In this document: one piece after another, positions 8,787-15,557 of the stretch | Numbering within the stretch: position 1 is the stretch's first letter | Layout: each line of letters opens with the position of its first letter | Assembly: GCA_964596645.1 (NCBI GenBank) | Contig: CAZQVB010000035.1 | Location: 1 to 45,476, forward strand | DNA: 45,476 nt | From: CAVQEK01 sp964596645 | Lineage (GTDB): Bacteria; Bacteroidota; Bacteroidia; Cytophagales; Cyclobacteriaceae | Direction of reading: 5' to 3' | Position numbers and translations under genes: made by a program | The notes under the pieces: model-generated | The model's database searches: none | Told to the model about the DNA's origin: nothing | The model's input: only the letters and a program-made list of their open reading frames with translations

Positions 8787-10180
8787 CAGTCGATTTTTTC
8801 ACTGATTATCTCCTTAATGTCGCCGATGATCTTGTTGGCCAGATGCTCCGCGGTAGATTGAGACTTAGATTCGGCATATATGCGTATGATGGGTTCGGTG
8901 TTGGACTTGCGCAGGTGCACCCATTCTTTGTCAAATTCTATTTTGACACCATCAATCGTGTTTACTGGGTTTTTGCTGTATTTCTCCTTGATCTCTTCCA
9001 GCACATGGTCTACATCTATGTCGGGTGTCAGCTCTATTTTATTCTTAGAAATGTAGTAGCTGGGATACTGCGCACGCAAGAAGCTGATGGACTTCTCAAA
9101 CTTGGCCAGGTGCGACAGGAATAATGCGATGCCAACCAGGGCGTCGCGGCCGTAGTGCAATTCAGGATAAATGACCCCGCCATTGCCTTCGCCACCGATC
9201 ACGGCATTGACCTCTTTCATCTTCGTCACCACATTCACCTCACCTACCGCAGCCGCATGATACTGCCCGGCATGTTTTTCAGTGATGTCGCGCAGCGCCC
9301 GTGTGGAAGAAAGATTGGATACGGTATTCCCCGCAGTGTTTTTCAATACATAGTCTGCCACGGCTACCAGGGTATACTCTTCACCGAAGGGGGTACCGTC
9401 TTCATTGAGCAGGGCCAGGCGGTCTACGTCGGGGTCTACCACTATGCCCAGGTCGTACAGGCCGCTCTCCATTACGCCGGCAATATGATTGAGGTTTTCT
9501 GGCAGGGGCTCAGGGTTGTGCGGAAACAGGCCATTGGGCTCACAGTACTCCTCTTTCACGTTTTTCACTCCAAGCGCCTTCAGCAGCTTGGGCACGGCCA
9601 ATCCGCCGGTAGAGTTTACGCAGTCTATCGCCACCTTAAAATTCCTGCTTCTTATGGCTTCTACATCCACGAGCGGCAGGGCCAAAATCATCTCTATATG
9701 TTTATCGATGTAGCCTTCTGCTTTGCGGTATCCAGCTATTTTTTTTGGTTCTACGAATTGTATCTCATCCGATTCGGCCAGCCGCAATACTTCCTGGCCA
9801 TCCTTTTCGCTGATGAACTCGCCATGGGCATTGAGCAGTTTCAGGGCGTTCCAGGGGGCAGGGTTGTGGCTGGCGGTGATGATGATGCCGCCGGCGGCAT
9901 TTTCAAGCCCCACGGCCAGCTCTACCGTTGGTGTGGTAGACAAGCCCAGATCGATTACCTCCAGCCCAAGGCCTTGCAGCGTAGCGGTGATAAGGCGTGA
10001 GATCATATCGCCCGATGGCCTTGCATCGCGACCAAGCACTATGCGCCTCGCGTCGCTATTCTTTTTCGTCCAGAACCCAAATGCGGAGGCGAATTTTACG
10101 ATGTCGATAGGAGTGAGCGATTCGCCCACCGTACCGCCAACGGTGCCGCGTATGCCAGAAATACTTTTAATTAAAGCCAT
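8786..10180 (-). CDS. glmM: phosphoglucosamine mutase (alpha-D-phosphohexomutase family)
   Basis: This enzyme interconverts glucosamine-6-phosphate and glucosamine-1-phosphate, leading to UDP-GlcNAc for peptidoglycan and lipid A. From the ATG at 10178-10180 it has 464 residues, the usual size. The N-terminal SISGIRGTVG, the catalytic phosphoserine S104 in ITASHNPAPWN, the Mg-binding DPDVDRLAL, the sugar-binding GEGNGGVIYPE and the C-terminal phosphate-binding RKSNTEPIIRIYAE are present. The frame extends eight codons to 10204, but the family starts at the chosen Met. It ends in a TGATG overlap with the cysteine desulfurase start. A phosphomannomutase/phosphoglucomutase specificity cannot be fully excluded by sequence. 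Confidence 0.9.
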   Translation of the reverse strand: MALIKSISGIRGTVGGTVGESLTPIDIVKFASAFGFWTKKNSDARRIVLGRDARPSGDMISRLITATLQGLGLEVIDLGLSTTPTVELAVGLENAAGGIIITASHNPAPWNALKLLNAHGEFISEKDGQEVLRLAESDEIQFVEPKKIAGYRKAEGYIDKHIEMILALPLVDVEAIRSRNFKVAIDCVNSTGGLAVPKLLKALGVKNVKEEYCEPNGLFPHNPEPLPENLNHIAGVMESGLYDLGIVVDPDVDRLALLNEDGTPFGEEYTLVAVADYVLKNTAGNTVSNLSSTRALRDITEKHAGQYHAAAVGEVNVVTKMKEVNAVIGGEGNGGVIYPELHYGRDALVGIALFLSHLAKFEKSISFLRAQYPSYYISKNKIELTPDIDVDHVLEEIKEKYSKNPVNTIDGVKIEFDKEWVHLRKSNTEPIIRIYAESKSQSTAEHLANKIIGDIKEIISEKID

Positions 10181-10260
10181 GATGGTAGTATCAATTTTTG
10201 CCAATAAGCGCGCAAAAATACGTAAAAAGACGTCACGACTGGTTCAGCCTTATAAACTTG

Positions 10261-10491
10261 TCAGGTTTTGGAGAGCACAGCACGCACAGGATTGTCGTCG
10301 TCTTTGCCGCATTCTTCGCCCTCGTCGAGGTTGCGGCCACAATAGCCACAGGAGCCACCGTCCTTGTTCAGCCAGGGGCTTTGAGAAGCACAGGTACCGC
10401 GAAACTTGCCATCTTTCAGAAAGATGAGCCGCACAGACATTAGTATGAAAAACAGGGCCAAAAAGCCTATTGCTAACAGAAGAGTAGTCAT
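10261..10491 (-). CDS. small Cys-rich membrane protein
   Basis: A 76-residue protein starting at the ATG at 10489-10491. One membrane span (TTLLLAIGFLALFFILMSV, residues about 2-20) is followed by a short soluble tail with four cysteines: one in GTCASQSP, two in GSCGYCGRN and one in EECG, which looks like a small metal or redox site. Similar one-span, Cys-tail proteins are widespread in Bacteroidota; the layout is reminiscent of NqrM, the iron-delivering maturation factor of Na+-NQR, but I cannot confirm that from sequence. The open frame continues upstream to 10575, but that extension has no protein-like character. Confidence 0.65.
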   Translation of the reverse strand: MTTLLLAIGFLALFFILMSVRLIFLKDGKFRGTCASQSPWLNKDGGSCGYCGRNLDEGEECGKDDDNPVRAVLSKT

Positions 10492-10732
10492 AGCTGTAAA
10501 ATTTTGCTGCAAATATAAAATGTAAATACTTAACGCGCTGTGTGGCCTGTGGTTATGCCAAAGCAGCCAAGTCATTTTTTTAATTGAGTAGAGGGATTTT
10601 TATGCAGGGAGTATTTCCAGGCTTGCTTAACAGACAATGGGAGCTGTCGCCGGTCCAAGTTGTCGGCGGAAGCCCCCTTGCTTGAGAAAGCATTGTACTG
10701 AATGAGTGGGTAGTCTGAAGGGGTACAAAAGC

Positions 10733-10766
10733 AAAGAAAGCCACCTCTCGCAAGGCAGCTTTCTTT
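10733..10766 (-). terminator. hairpin terminator after the first YfiR gene
   Basis: AAAGAAAGC and GCTTTCTTT form a perfect 9-bp outer stem, with an inner CCT/AGG stem around a 6-base loop. It sits 23 bp beyond the stop of the minus-strand YfiR gene and can fold on either strand, with short T runs on the 3' side. Confidence 0.6.
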
Positions 10767-10788
10767 GTGTCTTAAGGGTAAAGTCTAT

Positions 10789-11325
10789 TTAAGCATTTAC
10801 ACCGATGCTCAGCAGCGAATTGCTCACTTTAAGGCCCGACGCTTCCAGCCGGCCTTTGTCTATTTTAAAAGTCATCTTAGAATCCTGATATATAAAGCTG
10901 ATGGCGGCGCCTTCTGCCGTCATGTCTTCCTCGGTCACCATCAGCGTATTTTTACTATTTATCTGCGCTATAAAATCGATGATGCTCTTTTTATTTGATT
11001 TAGGAAAATACATCAAATGACACTGATTTGCGTCTACGGGTGAATTTACCTGCACCAATTTGATGGGCAAACCCCACTGCGTCTTGGCCGACAGGTTCTC
11101 TTTCAGTGCATTGAAAGCGGAGGTGCTGCCATACACACCGATGGTGAAGGGCGCGACTTCATTTTCCCATTTCACATGTTTGGTGAAGTTGTATAAAAAA
11201 AGAGAATGCAATTTGTACACCGACATCTCCTGGGCGCTGGCTTCTCTCACACCCAACATGCCCAGCAACAATAAAAAAATCATTAATACCTTGAGCTTCA
11301 CACTGCTCGCCACTGACTGTTCCAT
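10789..11325 (-). CDS. YfiR family (DUF4154) periplasmic protein, copy 1
   Basis: From the ATG at 11323-11325 this is a 178-residue exported protein: a signal peptide (hydrophobic LKVLMIFLLLLGMLGV, cleavage after ASA-Q) followed by a YfiR/DUF4154 domain beginning YKLHSLFLYNFTKHVKWEN and ending with the conserved SFIYQDSKMTFKID. In Pseudomonas, YfiR is a periplasmic redox-responsive repressor of the membrane diguanylate cyclase YfiN. In Bacteroidota this domain occurs with various membrane sensors. A second copy with the same architecture lies at 28617-29123; here no sensor gene is adjacent. The frame runs open to 11709, but that extension lacks a signal peptide and overlaps an IS remnant, so it was rejected. 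Confidence 0.85.
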   Translation of the reverse strand: MEQSVASSVKLKVLMIFLLLLGMLGVREASAQEMSVYKLHSLFLYNFTKHVKWENEVAPFTIGVYGSTSAFNALKENLSAKTQWGLPIKLVQVNSPVDANQCHLMYFPKSNKKSIIDFIAQINSKNTLMVTEEDMTAEGAAISFIYQDSKMTFKIDKGRLEASGLKVSNSLLSIGVNA

Positions 11326-11364
11326 CTCCGTCAACTTTATGTTTATATAAAAAAATTGTATGCT

Positions 11365-11372
11365 CAAAGATA
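11365..11372 (-). promoter_or_regulatory. -7 promoter element of YfiR copy 1
   Basis: On the minus strand TATCTTTG matches TAnnTTTG exactly, 39 bp before the chosen ATG at 11325. It supports the short start for the YfiR gene. No clear -33 box is seen. Confidence 0.45.
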
Positions 11373-11659
11373 CTGCACTTATCGCCGTCGGAGCCGTGGT
11401 GGGGATGCAGCGGCGCGCCGAGCCTTGTAATTGGCGCTGTGATTTTGCATTATTTTCAGGGGCCACATGTATATTCTTACCCCGGCATACCTGACCCTGT
11501 CTCTGGTATAGCCTGCGATGCTTGGGCACAGAGCCACTTCGAGAAAAAAAAATTGAATACACGTCGTAGACAGCGTTTTTCACCTGCCCCATTGCACGCA
11601 AAAGGTATTCACAGCACGCTGTAATAAAACCTGTTTTGTTGCAGAAAAATCGTCTGATA
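11373..11659. other. intergenic sequence without recognisable genes
   Basis: Between the YfiR promoter and the IS remnant I see no protein-like frame, RNA or clear repeat. The long minus-strand open frame through it has no family features. Confidence 0.4.
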
Positions 11660-11951
11660 TAGATGCGCTGTATGGTAAGAATGGTCAGGCTTAGGGTGTG
11701 CAGCGCCATGGTTGCAATGGTGGTGGCATGAACTTCAGCCAGAATAAGGACAAGTTCTGGTACAACATCAAGCAGAAATACAGAATAAGCCGCTACCTGC
11801 AGAATGATCTGAACTGGTCAATGGCTATGGAGCAGTTTCAATAAAACTAGCGAGCGCATGGTAACGCGGCCGCTCTTATCTTTGCCTCCAGCATGGTGTG
11901 GTTAACACTGAAAGAAAAAACACTATTTTTTATGCTATTGAGTTCTTAGCC
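11660..11951 (+). mobile_element. remnant of an IS1595-type element with an internal deletion
   Basis: This stretch aligns with the IS copy at 13100-14118. About 11665-11802 matches the zinc-ribbon region (shared TACAACATCAAG and AATAAGCCGCTACCTGCA), then the match jumps to the 3' end (11801-11951 against 13967-14118), ending at the shared CTTAGCC. The missing 561 bp lie between two TACCTGCA octamers in the intact copy (13400-13407 and 13961-13968), so the deletion probably arose by slippage or recombination there. The left end is also gone. Point changes and stops make it dead. Its right end touches the stop codon of the neighbouring antitoxin gene. The left boundary is approximate. Confidence 0.8.
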
Positions 11952-12236
11952 GCCAGTTTCTATTGTCAATGTTCCGCCACAAGCCCTGAGCACCTTCAAT
12001 AATGTATCGAACTGTGGTTTTGAACCATGCGAAAGTGCTTTGTACAAACTAGGCCTGCTCATCCCTGTTTCTTCTGCCAGCTTCGACATGCCTCGTGCCT
12101 TGGCTACATGTCCGAGTGCAGTAATAAAATCATCCGAATTACCTTCTTTTAAAATGGTGTTCAAGTATTCGGCTATCATGGCATCACTGTCTAAGTACTC
12201 TGTAATGTCGAATTTTGATATTTCTTTAGTTTCCAT
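11946..12236 (-). CDS. HigA-like antitoxin (HI1420 type)
   Basis: A 96-residue helix-turn-helix antitoxin of the 'putative addiction module antidote' family. The N-terminus has the typical FDITEYLDSDAMIAEYLN; the HTH is MSKLAEETGMSRPSLYKALS, followed by PQFDTLLKVLRACGG. It would bind its toxin and repress its own promoter. The ATG at 12234-12236 is preferred to a TTG two codons upstream. It overlaps the 3' end of the toxin frame by 11 bp, the toxin-first order usual for this family. The toxin is N-terminally truncated, so this appears to be an orphan. The last Gly codon and stop (11946-11951) lie inside the end of the adjacent IS remnant. Confidence 0.85.
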   Translation of the reverse strand: METKEISKFDITEYLDSDAMIAEYLNTILKEGNSDDFITALGHVAKARGMSKLAEETGMSRPSLYKALSHGSKPQFDTLLKVLRACGGTLTIETGG

Positions 12237-12477
12237 TTTCAAATTTGTCTTTATATGAGCCCCATAGCTCCTTGGCTTTTTCTATGTCTTTCTGCTGCGA
12301 AGATTTGGTTCCTCCGTTCAAAAGAAGGATAATAGTTCCCTCGAATTTCCTCAGATAGACCCGAAATCCCTTGGCGTAATGGATCCTCAATTCACTTAAT
12401 CCGTTACCAACTGGTTCACAGTCACCAAAGTTTCCCTGTTCCTGTATTCTCTGGATTCTGAAATGGATTTTGACCGT
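12226..12477 (-). pseudogene. 5'-truncated RelE/HigB-like toxin (HI1419 type)
   Basis: Reading the minus strand from just after a TGA at 12478-12480 gives TVKIHFRIQRIQEQGNFGD, then CEPVGNGLSELRIHYAKGFR, then an ILLLNGGTKSSQQKDIEKAK segment, ending KDKFENGN at the TAA 12226-12228. This is the C-terminal three quarters of the RelE-superfamily 'killer' toxin that pairs with the antitoxin next to it. The N-terminal 25-30 residues are missing: upstream in frame comes the TGA and then a short peptide (EGVAGNWWLMPV) unrelated to the toxin start. There is no usable start codon before RIQRI. It is almost certainly inactive. Confidence 0.8.
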
Positions 12478-12480
12478 TCA

Positions 12481-13099
12481 TTGATGACTATCTACAGGCA
12501 TTAGCCACCAATTGCCAGCCACACCTTCATACAACAATTGGACGGGGCAATTTCCAGCAATTCATGAAAATATTGTCAGATTCAAAGCTGAGGCTGATTA
12601 TATCCTGTATGTCATTAAAGTTGTTTGTAATTGTTAGCTTGTAATATCCAGAAAATTACTATTTAGTTTGTCCTGCCATTTACATTGCAGCAGTTTTCTT
12701 CGTTAATATTTTCAATTCTATTTGTTCAAGTTTTGTGTGGCTAATCGAATTGGCAAGTCATCAATAAGAAAAATTAAAAGCACCTCATCTTTTCCAAGTA
12801 AGCTAATCTACGAGAATGGGGGCTATTTTTCTAAATTGAAAAGAAGCACTCAGATATAAATGAGTGAGCCTGCGCCCTCCAAAAAGTGCAGAAACACACA
12901 TATTGCTTCTTAACTTTATTTGGAGAACCCAGACGCATTCATTTTATGAAAATAGTATATTTTATTTAGCTCAATTCTTGATCTTCATCCCGACATATAG
13001 AGCTATTATTGAAAATAATGCTGCCATAAGCGCACCAGAATAGTCAACTTCATTTCTGAATAAAAAGGCTTTGTTCTAATTTAAATATTAATTATCTTC
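12481..13099. other. AT-rich intergenic region, no gene seen
   Basis: About 620 bp of AT-rich sequence between the broken toxin and the intact IS. The only protein-like piece is a short minus-strand peptide just before the toxin remnant (about 12481-12558, containing YEGVAGNWWLMPV), which may be debris of the gene whose insertion or deletion beheaded the toxin. No tRNA, terminator or clear repeat was recognised. Confidence 0.4.
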
Positions 13100-14118
13100 G
13101 GTTGACTAAAGATATACAAATGATACCAGAGGATTTCAAAGCCTATTTACCTTAAAGCCAGCCGGGAAGTGCAACAGGAGATAGTGAATGGCCTTCTGGC
13201 CATGTCGACCGGGCAGAGGGAGTTTAAGGATTCTGTTGATAAGCGAGTTTGCTGTCCGCACTGCCAGGCACAGACCATACGGGCAAATGGCACTTTGAAG
13301 GGCGTGCAGCGCTATGTGTGCAATGGGTGTGGCAAGAACTTCAGCCAGACTACCGGTAAGTTTTGGTACAACATCAAGAAGAAAGACAAAATAAGCCGCT
13401 ACCTGCACTGCTTGTTGTCTGGCTTCAGCATAAGGAAAAGTGCTCAGGAAACAGGTATATCCATCCAGACCTCCTTTGATTGGCGGCATAAGCTGCTTGT
13501 GTCCTTTGGGGGCGCCAGTGCCGAGGAGTTCAGGGGCATCGTGGAGAGTGACGATCTGTTTTTTACTTTCTCAGAAAAGGGGAAGCGTGGCCTGGAACGC
13601 CCGGCGCGGCATCGCGGAGGAGACGGCAAAAAGCCGGGCATAAGCGAGGATGAGGTAGCCGTAATAGCCACCTGCGACCGCTCAGGCAACAAGGACTTTA
13701 AAGTGGCCACCCGTGGCCGCATCAGCAAGAAAGACCTGGACAAGGCCTTGGGAGGCAAACTGGGAAAAGCTGAAGCATTGTGCAGCGACAGCCACCGGAG
13801 TTACGGCGCCTTCGCCAGGGGGCAGCAGATCACCCACAAGAAGTTCAACGCCTCATCGGGCAGCCGCACGGTAGAGAAGGTGTATCACGTGCAAAATGTG
13901 AATAATATGGACATGCGGCTGCGCAAGTTCATGGCACAGTTCAACGGTGTAGCCACCAAGTACCTGCAGAATTATCTGAACTGGTTTCTGGCTTTGGAGA
14001 AGATCAAAAAATCTACTGAGCGAATGGCATCGCTGGCCGCTATTGCCTTTGCCTCCAACACGGTGTGGTTCACATTTAAGGAAACGGTGATGGGCAATAT
14101 GCTATTTAGAACTTAGCC
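13100..14118 (+). mobile_element. IS1595-family insertion sequence
   Basis: About 1.02 kb, the size expected for IS1595 elements, with one transposase gene. The right end is set by homology: this copy and the remnant at 11660-11951 both stop matching at CTTAGCC, giving an end that reads GGCTAAG inward. The left end is placed at GGTTGACTAAAG (13100), which resembles the right end allowing a short gap (GGYTRA...CTAAA). The 8-bp flanks (TTATCTTC and AATAAAAA) are not a target duplication, so either the left end is misplaced or the site has been altered. Confidence 0.6.
13169..14116 (+). CDS. IS1595-family transposase, N-terminus possibly frameshifted
   Basis: A 315-residue DDE-type transposase. 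An N-terminal zinc ribbon (CCPHCQAQT ... YVCNGCGKNF, about residues 28-58) and helix-turn-helix (KSAQETGISIQTSFDWRHKL) precede the catalytic core with IVESDDLFFTFSEKGKR (first Asp), LCSDSHRSYGAF (second Asp) and a C-terminal VNNMDMRLRKFM / YLQNYLNWF segment. The frame opens with GTG at 13169, but an ATG at 13120 in another frame encodes MIPEDFKAYLP before a stop at 13153-13155. The N-terminus in IS relatives probably joins the two, so a one-base deletion near 13150 is likely. Activity is therefore doubtful unless GTG initiation suffices. Confidence 0.85.
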   Translation: MQQEIVNGLLAMSTGQREFKDSVDKRVCCPHCQAQTIRANGTLKGVQRYVCNGCGKNFSQTTGKFWYNIKKKDKISRYLHCLLSGFSIRKSAQETGISIQTSFDWRHKLLVSFGGASAEEFRGIVESDDLFFTFSEKGKRGLERPARHRGGDGKKPGISEDEVAVIATCDRSGNKDFKVATRGRISKKDLDKALGGKLGKAEALCSDSHRSYGAFARGQQITHKKFNASSGSRTVEKVYHVQNVNNMDMRLRKFMAQFNGVATKYLQNYLNWFLALEKIKKSTERMASLAAIAFASNTVWFTFKETVMGNMLFRT

Positions 14119-14188
14119 AATAAAAACAACGCTAATAAACCCACTATAAAAGCAGCAATAAAACAGACTAAATATTTAATTACTGCAT

Positions 14189-15058
14189 TCATGGAAAATT
14201 TACAATTGGCTGGTTTAGCAGTTGATAAGGGTTTACTCCAAATCTGAGACTTTTATAATTCAGAAAACCTCCGCATGCAGCAATATTTCCACCAGAGTAT
14301 CTTTTGCAATTATCCAATGCTGCCTTATTTGGAGCGAGGCACTGCTCAACACCTGCTCCGACAGCTCCACCAACAACGCACACAGCCCATGCCTTCCAGC
14401 CAATTGGACCAAAAAATCTCGCAACGCCACATGCTGATGCGCCGGCCATTGCCCCTGCTACAGCTTGGTTACCAATATCTCTCCAAGAGGATACGCACAT
14501 TACTCTTGCGTTATCAGCAGAATTATTAAGATTATCATACCAAAATAATGTTTGACTTTTTGCGGTTGAAGTTGCCATTAATATAAGGCCGATCTCCTCC
14601 TCAGTTAAAAGAGTTAAGGCTTGTGCTTCTAAATTCTCAATCATAGAGATCATTTCAACAATATCTACCTCCTGTTGAAATATTAATTCGAGAGCAGCAA
14701 TAAAGGAGGCTTGCATTTCTGTAACATCACCATCATAAAAAAACTGCTTACCAGACGTAAGTATATCTTCAATAAAAACAATTGTCGATTGACGTTCCTC
14801 TTCGGAAATACCTTCTATTTTAAGATATTCGTCTGTTGCTGAAATTATCAATTGAGTTGTCTCCTCTTGACTAATTCTTCCATTAGACGGTATATTATTT
14901 TGTATGTAATTTAGCACATAACTAGTGCCATCGACACTTATTTTTCCAAACGCCTCTACGGTATTCTTATCAATCTGTGGTGAAGACGAATCTAAACTCT
15001 CCTCACTACAGGAGTGAAGTAGAATGAGTGCTGATCCAAATAATAATAGCTTTTTCAT
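14189..15058 (-). CDS. AT-rich lipoprotein of unknown function
   Basis: A 289-residue protein with a lipoprotein signal (MKKLLLFGSALILLHSC, lipobox LHSC, Cys17), so probably anchored in a membrane by lipidation. The middle (about 45-165) is acidic and helical. The C-terminal part is different: NQAVAGAMAGASACG and a GGAVGAGVEQCL stretch form a Gly/Ala-rich hydrophobic region with six scattered cysteines, then a short tail FGVNPYQLLNQP. Gly/Ala-rich segments like this occur in membrane-inserting peptides, but no family is recognised. The gene is visibly AT-richer than core genes here and lies beside the IS, suggesting acquisition. Confidence 0.75.
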   Translation of the reverse strand: MKKLLLFGSALILLHSCSEESLDSSSPQIDKNTVEAFGKISVDGTSYVLNYIQNNIPSNGRISQEETTQLIISATDEYLKIEGISEEERQSTIVFIEDILTSGKQFFYDGDVTEMQASFIAALELIFQQEVDIVEMISMIENLEAQALTLLTEEEIGLILMATSTAKSQTLFWYDNLNNSADNARVMCVSSWRDIGNQAVAGAMAGASACGVARFFGPIGWKAWAVCVVGGAVGAGVEQCLAPNKAALDNCKRYSGGNIAACGGFLNYKSLRFGVNPYQLLNQPIVNFP

Positions 15059-15557
15059 TGTTGCTAATTTAATTAGTTTATGCCCTACCTTGATTTAAAG
15101 AGTGGTCAGGTTAAATTTTTCTCTTTAATTTAGTGCTCGGCGACTAGAATTAATTTAAGATATTATTAGTTTTAAAAGAAGTCAACAGATTGCGAAAAAA
15201 AGTTTATACACAACCCGGAGTTATTTCCAACTCAAACTTAATTATCGAAGCTAAATATTCTCCCAACTATGCTAATATATCCTGCCACAGGCCATGGAAA
15301 AAAAGCGGAAAGCCGGCGGTGTGTGTTTGAAGACTTCGGGAGGTGTTGATAAGTGACATGTACGATGCTAGCTTTTATTAATATTGCATTGGAAATACAG
15401 AGAATCCGTGGCTGTTGCCTTAAGGCAGATGCTGAAACCTTGAAACAATTTCAGGGATGGCATATTCTGCTTGGCATGATTATAATTCTGTTGCTGAAGT
15501 GGTGAAAGAATATGCATAAGCGGGTGACACAGCGGTTATCCGGTCAACTAATCTGCC
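15059..15557. other. intergenic region upstream of comEC
   Basis: About 500 bp, AT-rich at the left. It holds the promoter region of the minus-strand lipoprotein and a possible 46-codon plus-strand frame (15365-15505, listed separately). No IS end, tRNA or terminator was recognised. Confidence 0.4.
15365..15505 (+). CDS. possible 46-residue one-span membrane peptide
   Basis: ATG at 15365, TGA at 15503-15505. The peptide begins MLAFINIALEIQRIRGCC, has a short polar linker, and ends with a hydrophobic segment flanked by aromatics (WHILLGMIIILLLKW) that would span a membrane. It lies in the gap before comEC. There is no ribosome-binding evidence or recognised family, and short frames like this arise by chance, so this is only a candidate. 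Confidence 0.2.
   Translation: MLAFINIALEIQRIRGCCLKADAETLKQFQGWHILLGMIIILLLKW

Noticed and set aside
9155..10000. 281-residue plus-strand open frame
   Set aside because: It is fully antisense to glmM, whose motifs are unambiguous.
11326..11709. N-terminal extension of YfiR copy 1 to 306 residues
   Set aside because: The extension has no signal-like or conserved sequence, overlaps the IS remnant, and a -7 element plus signal peptide support the start at 11325.
13092..14126. 8-bp target-site duplication around the IS1595 element
   Set aside because: The flanks TTATCTTC and AATAAAAA do not match, so no duplication can be claimed.
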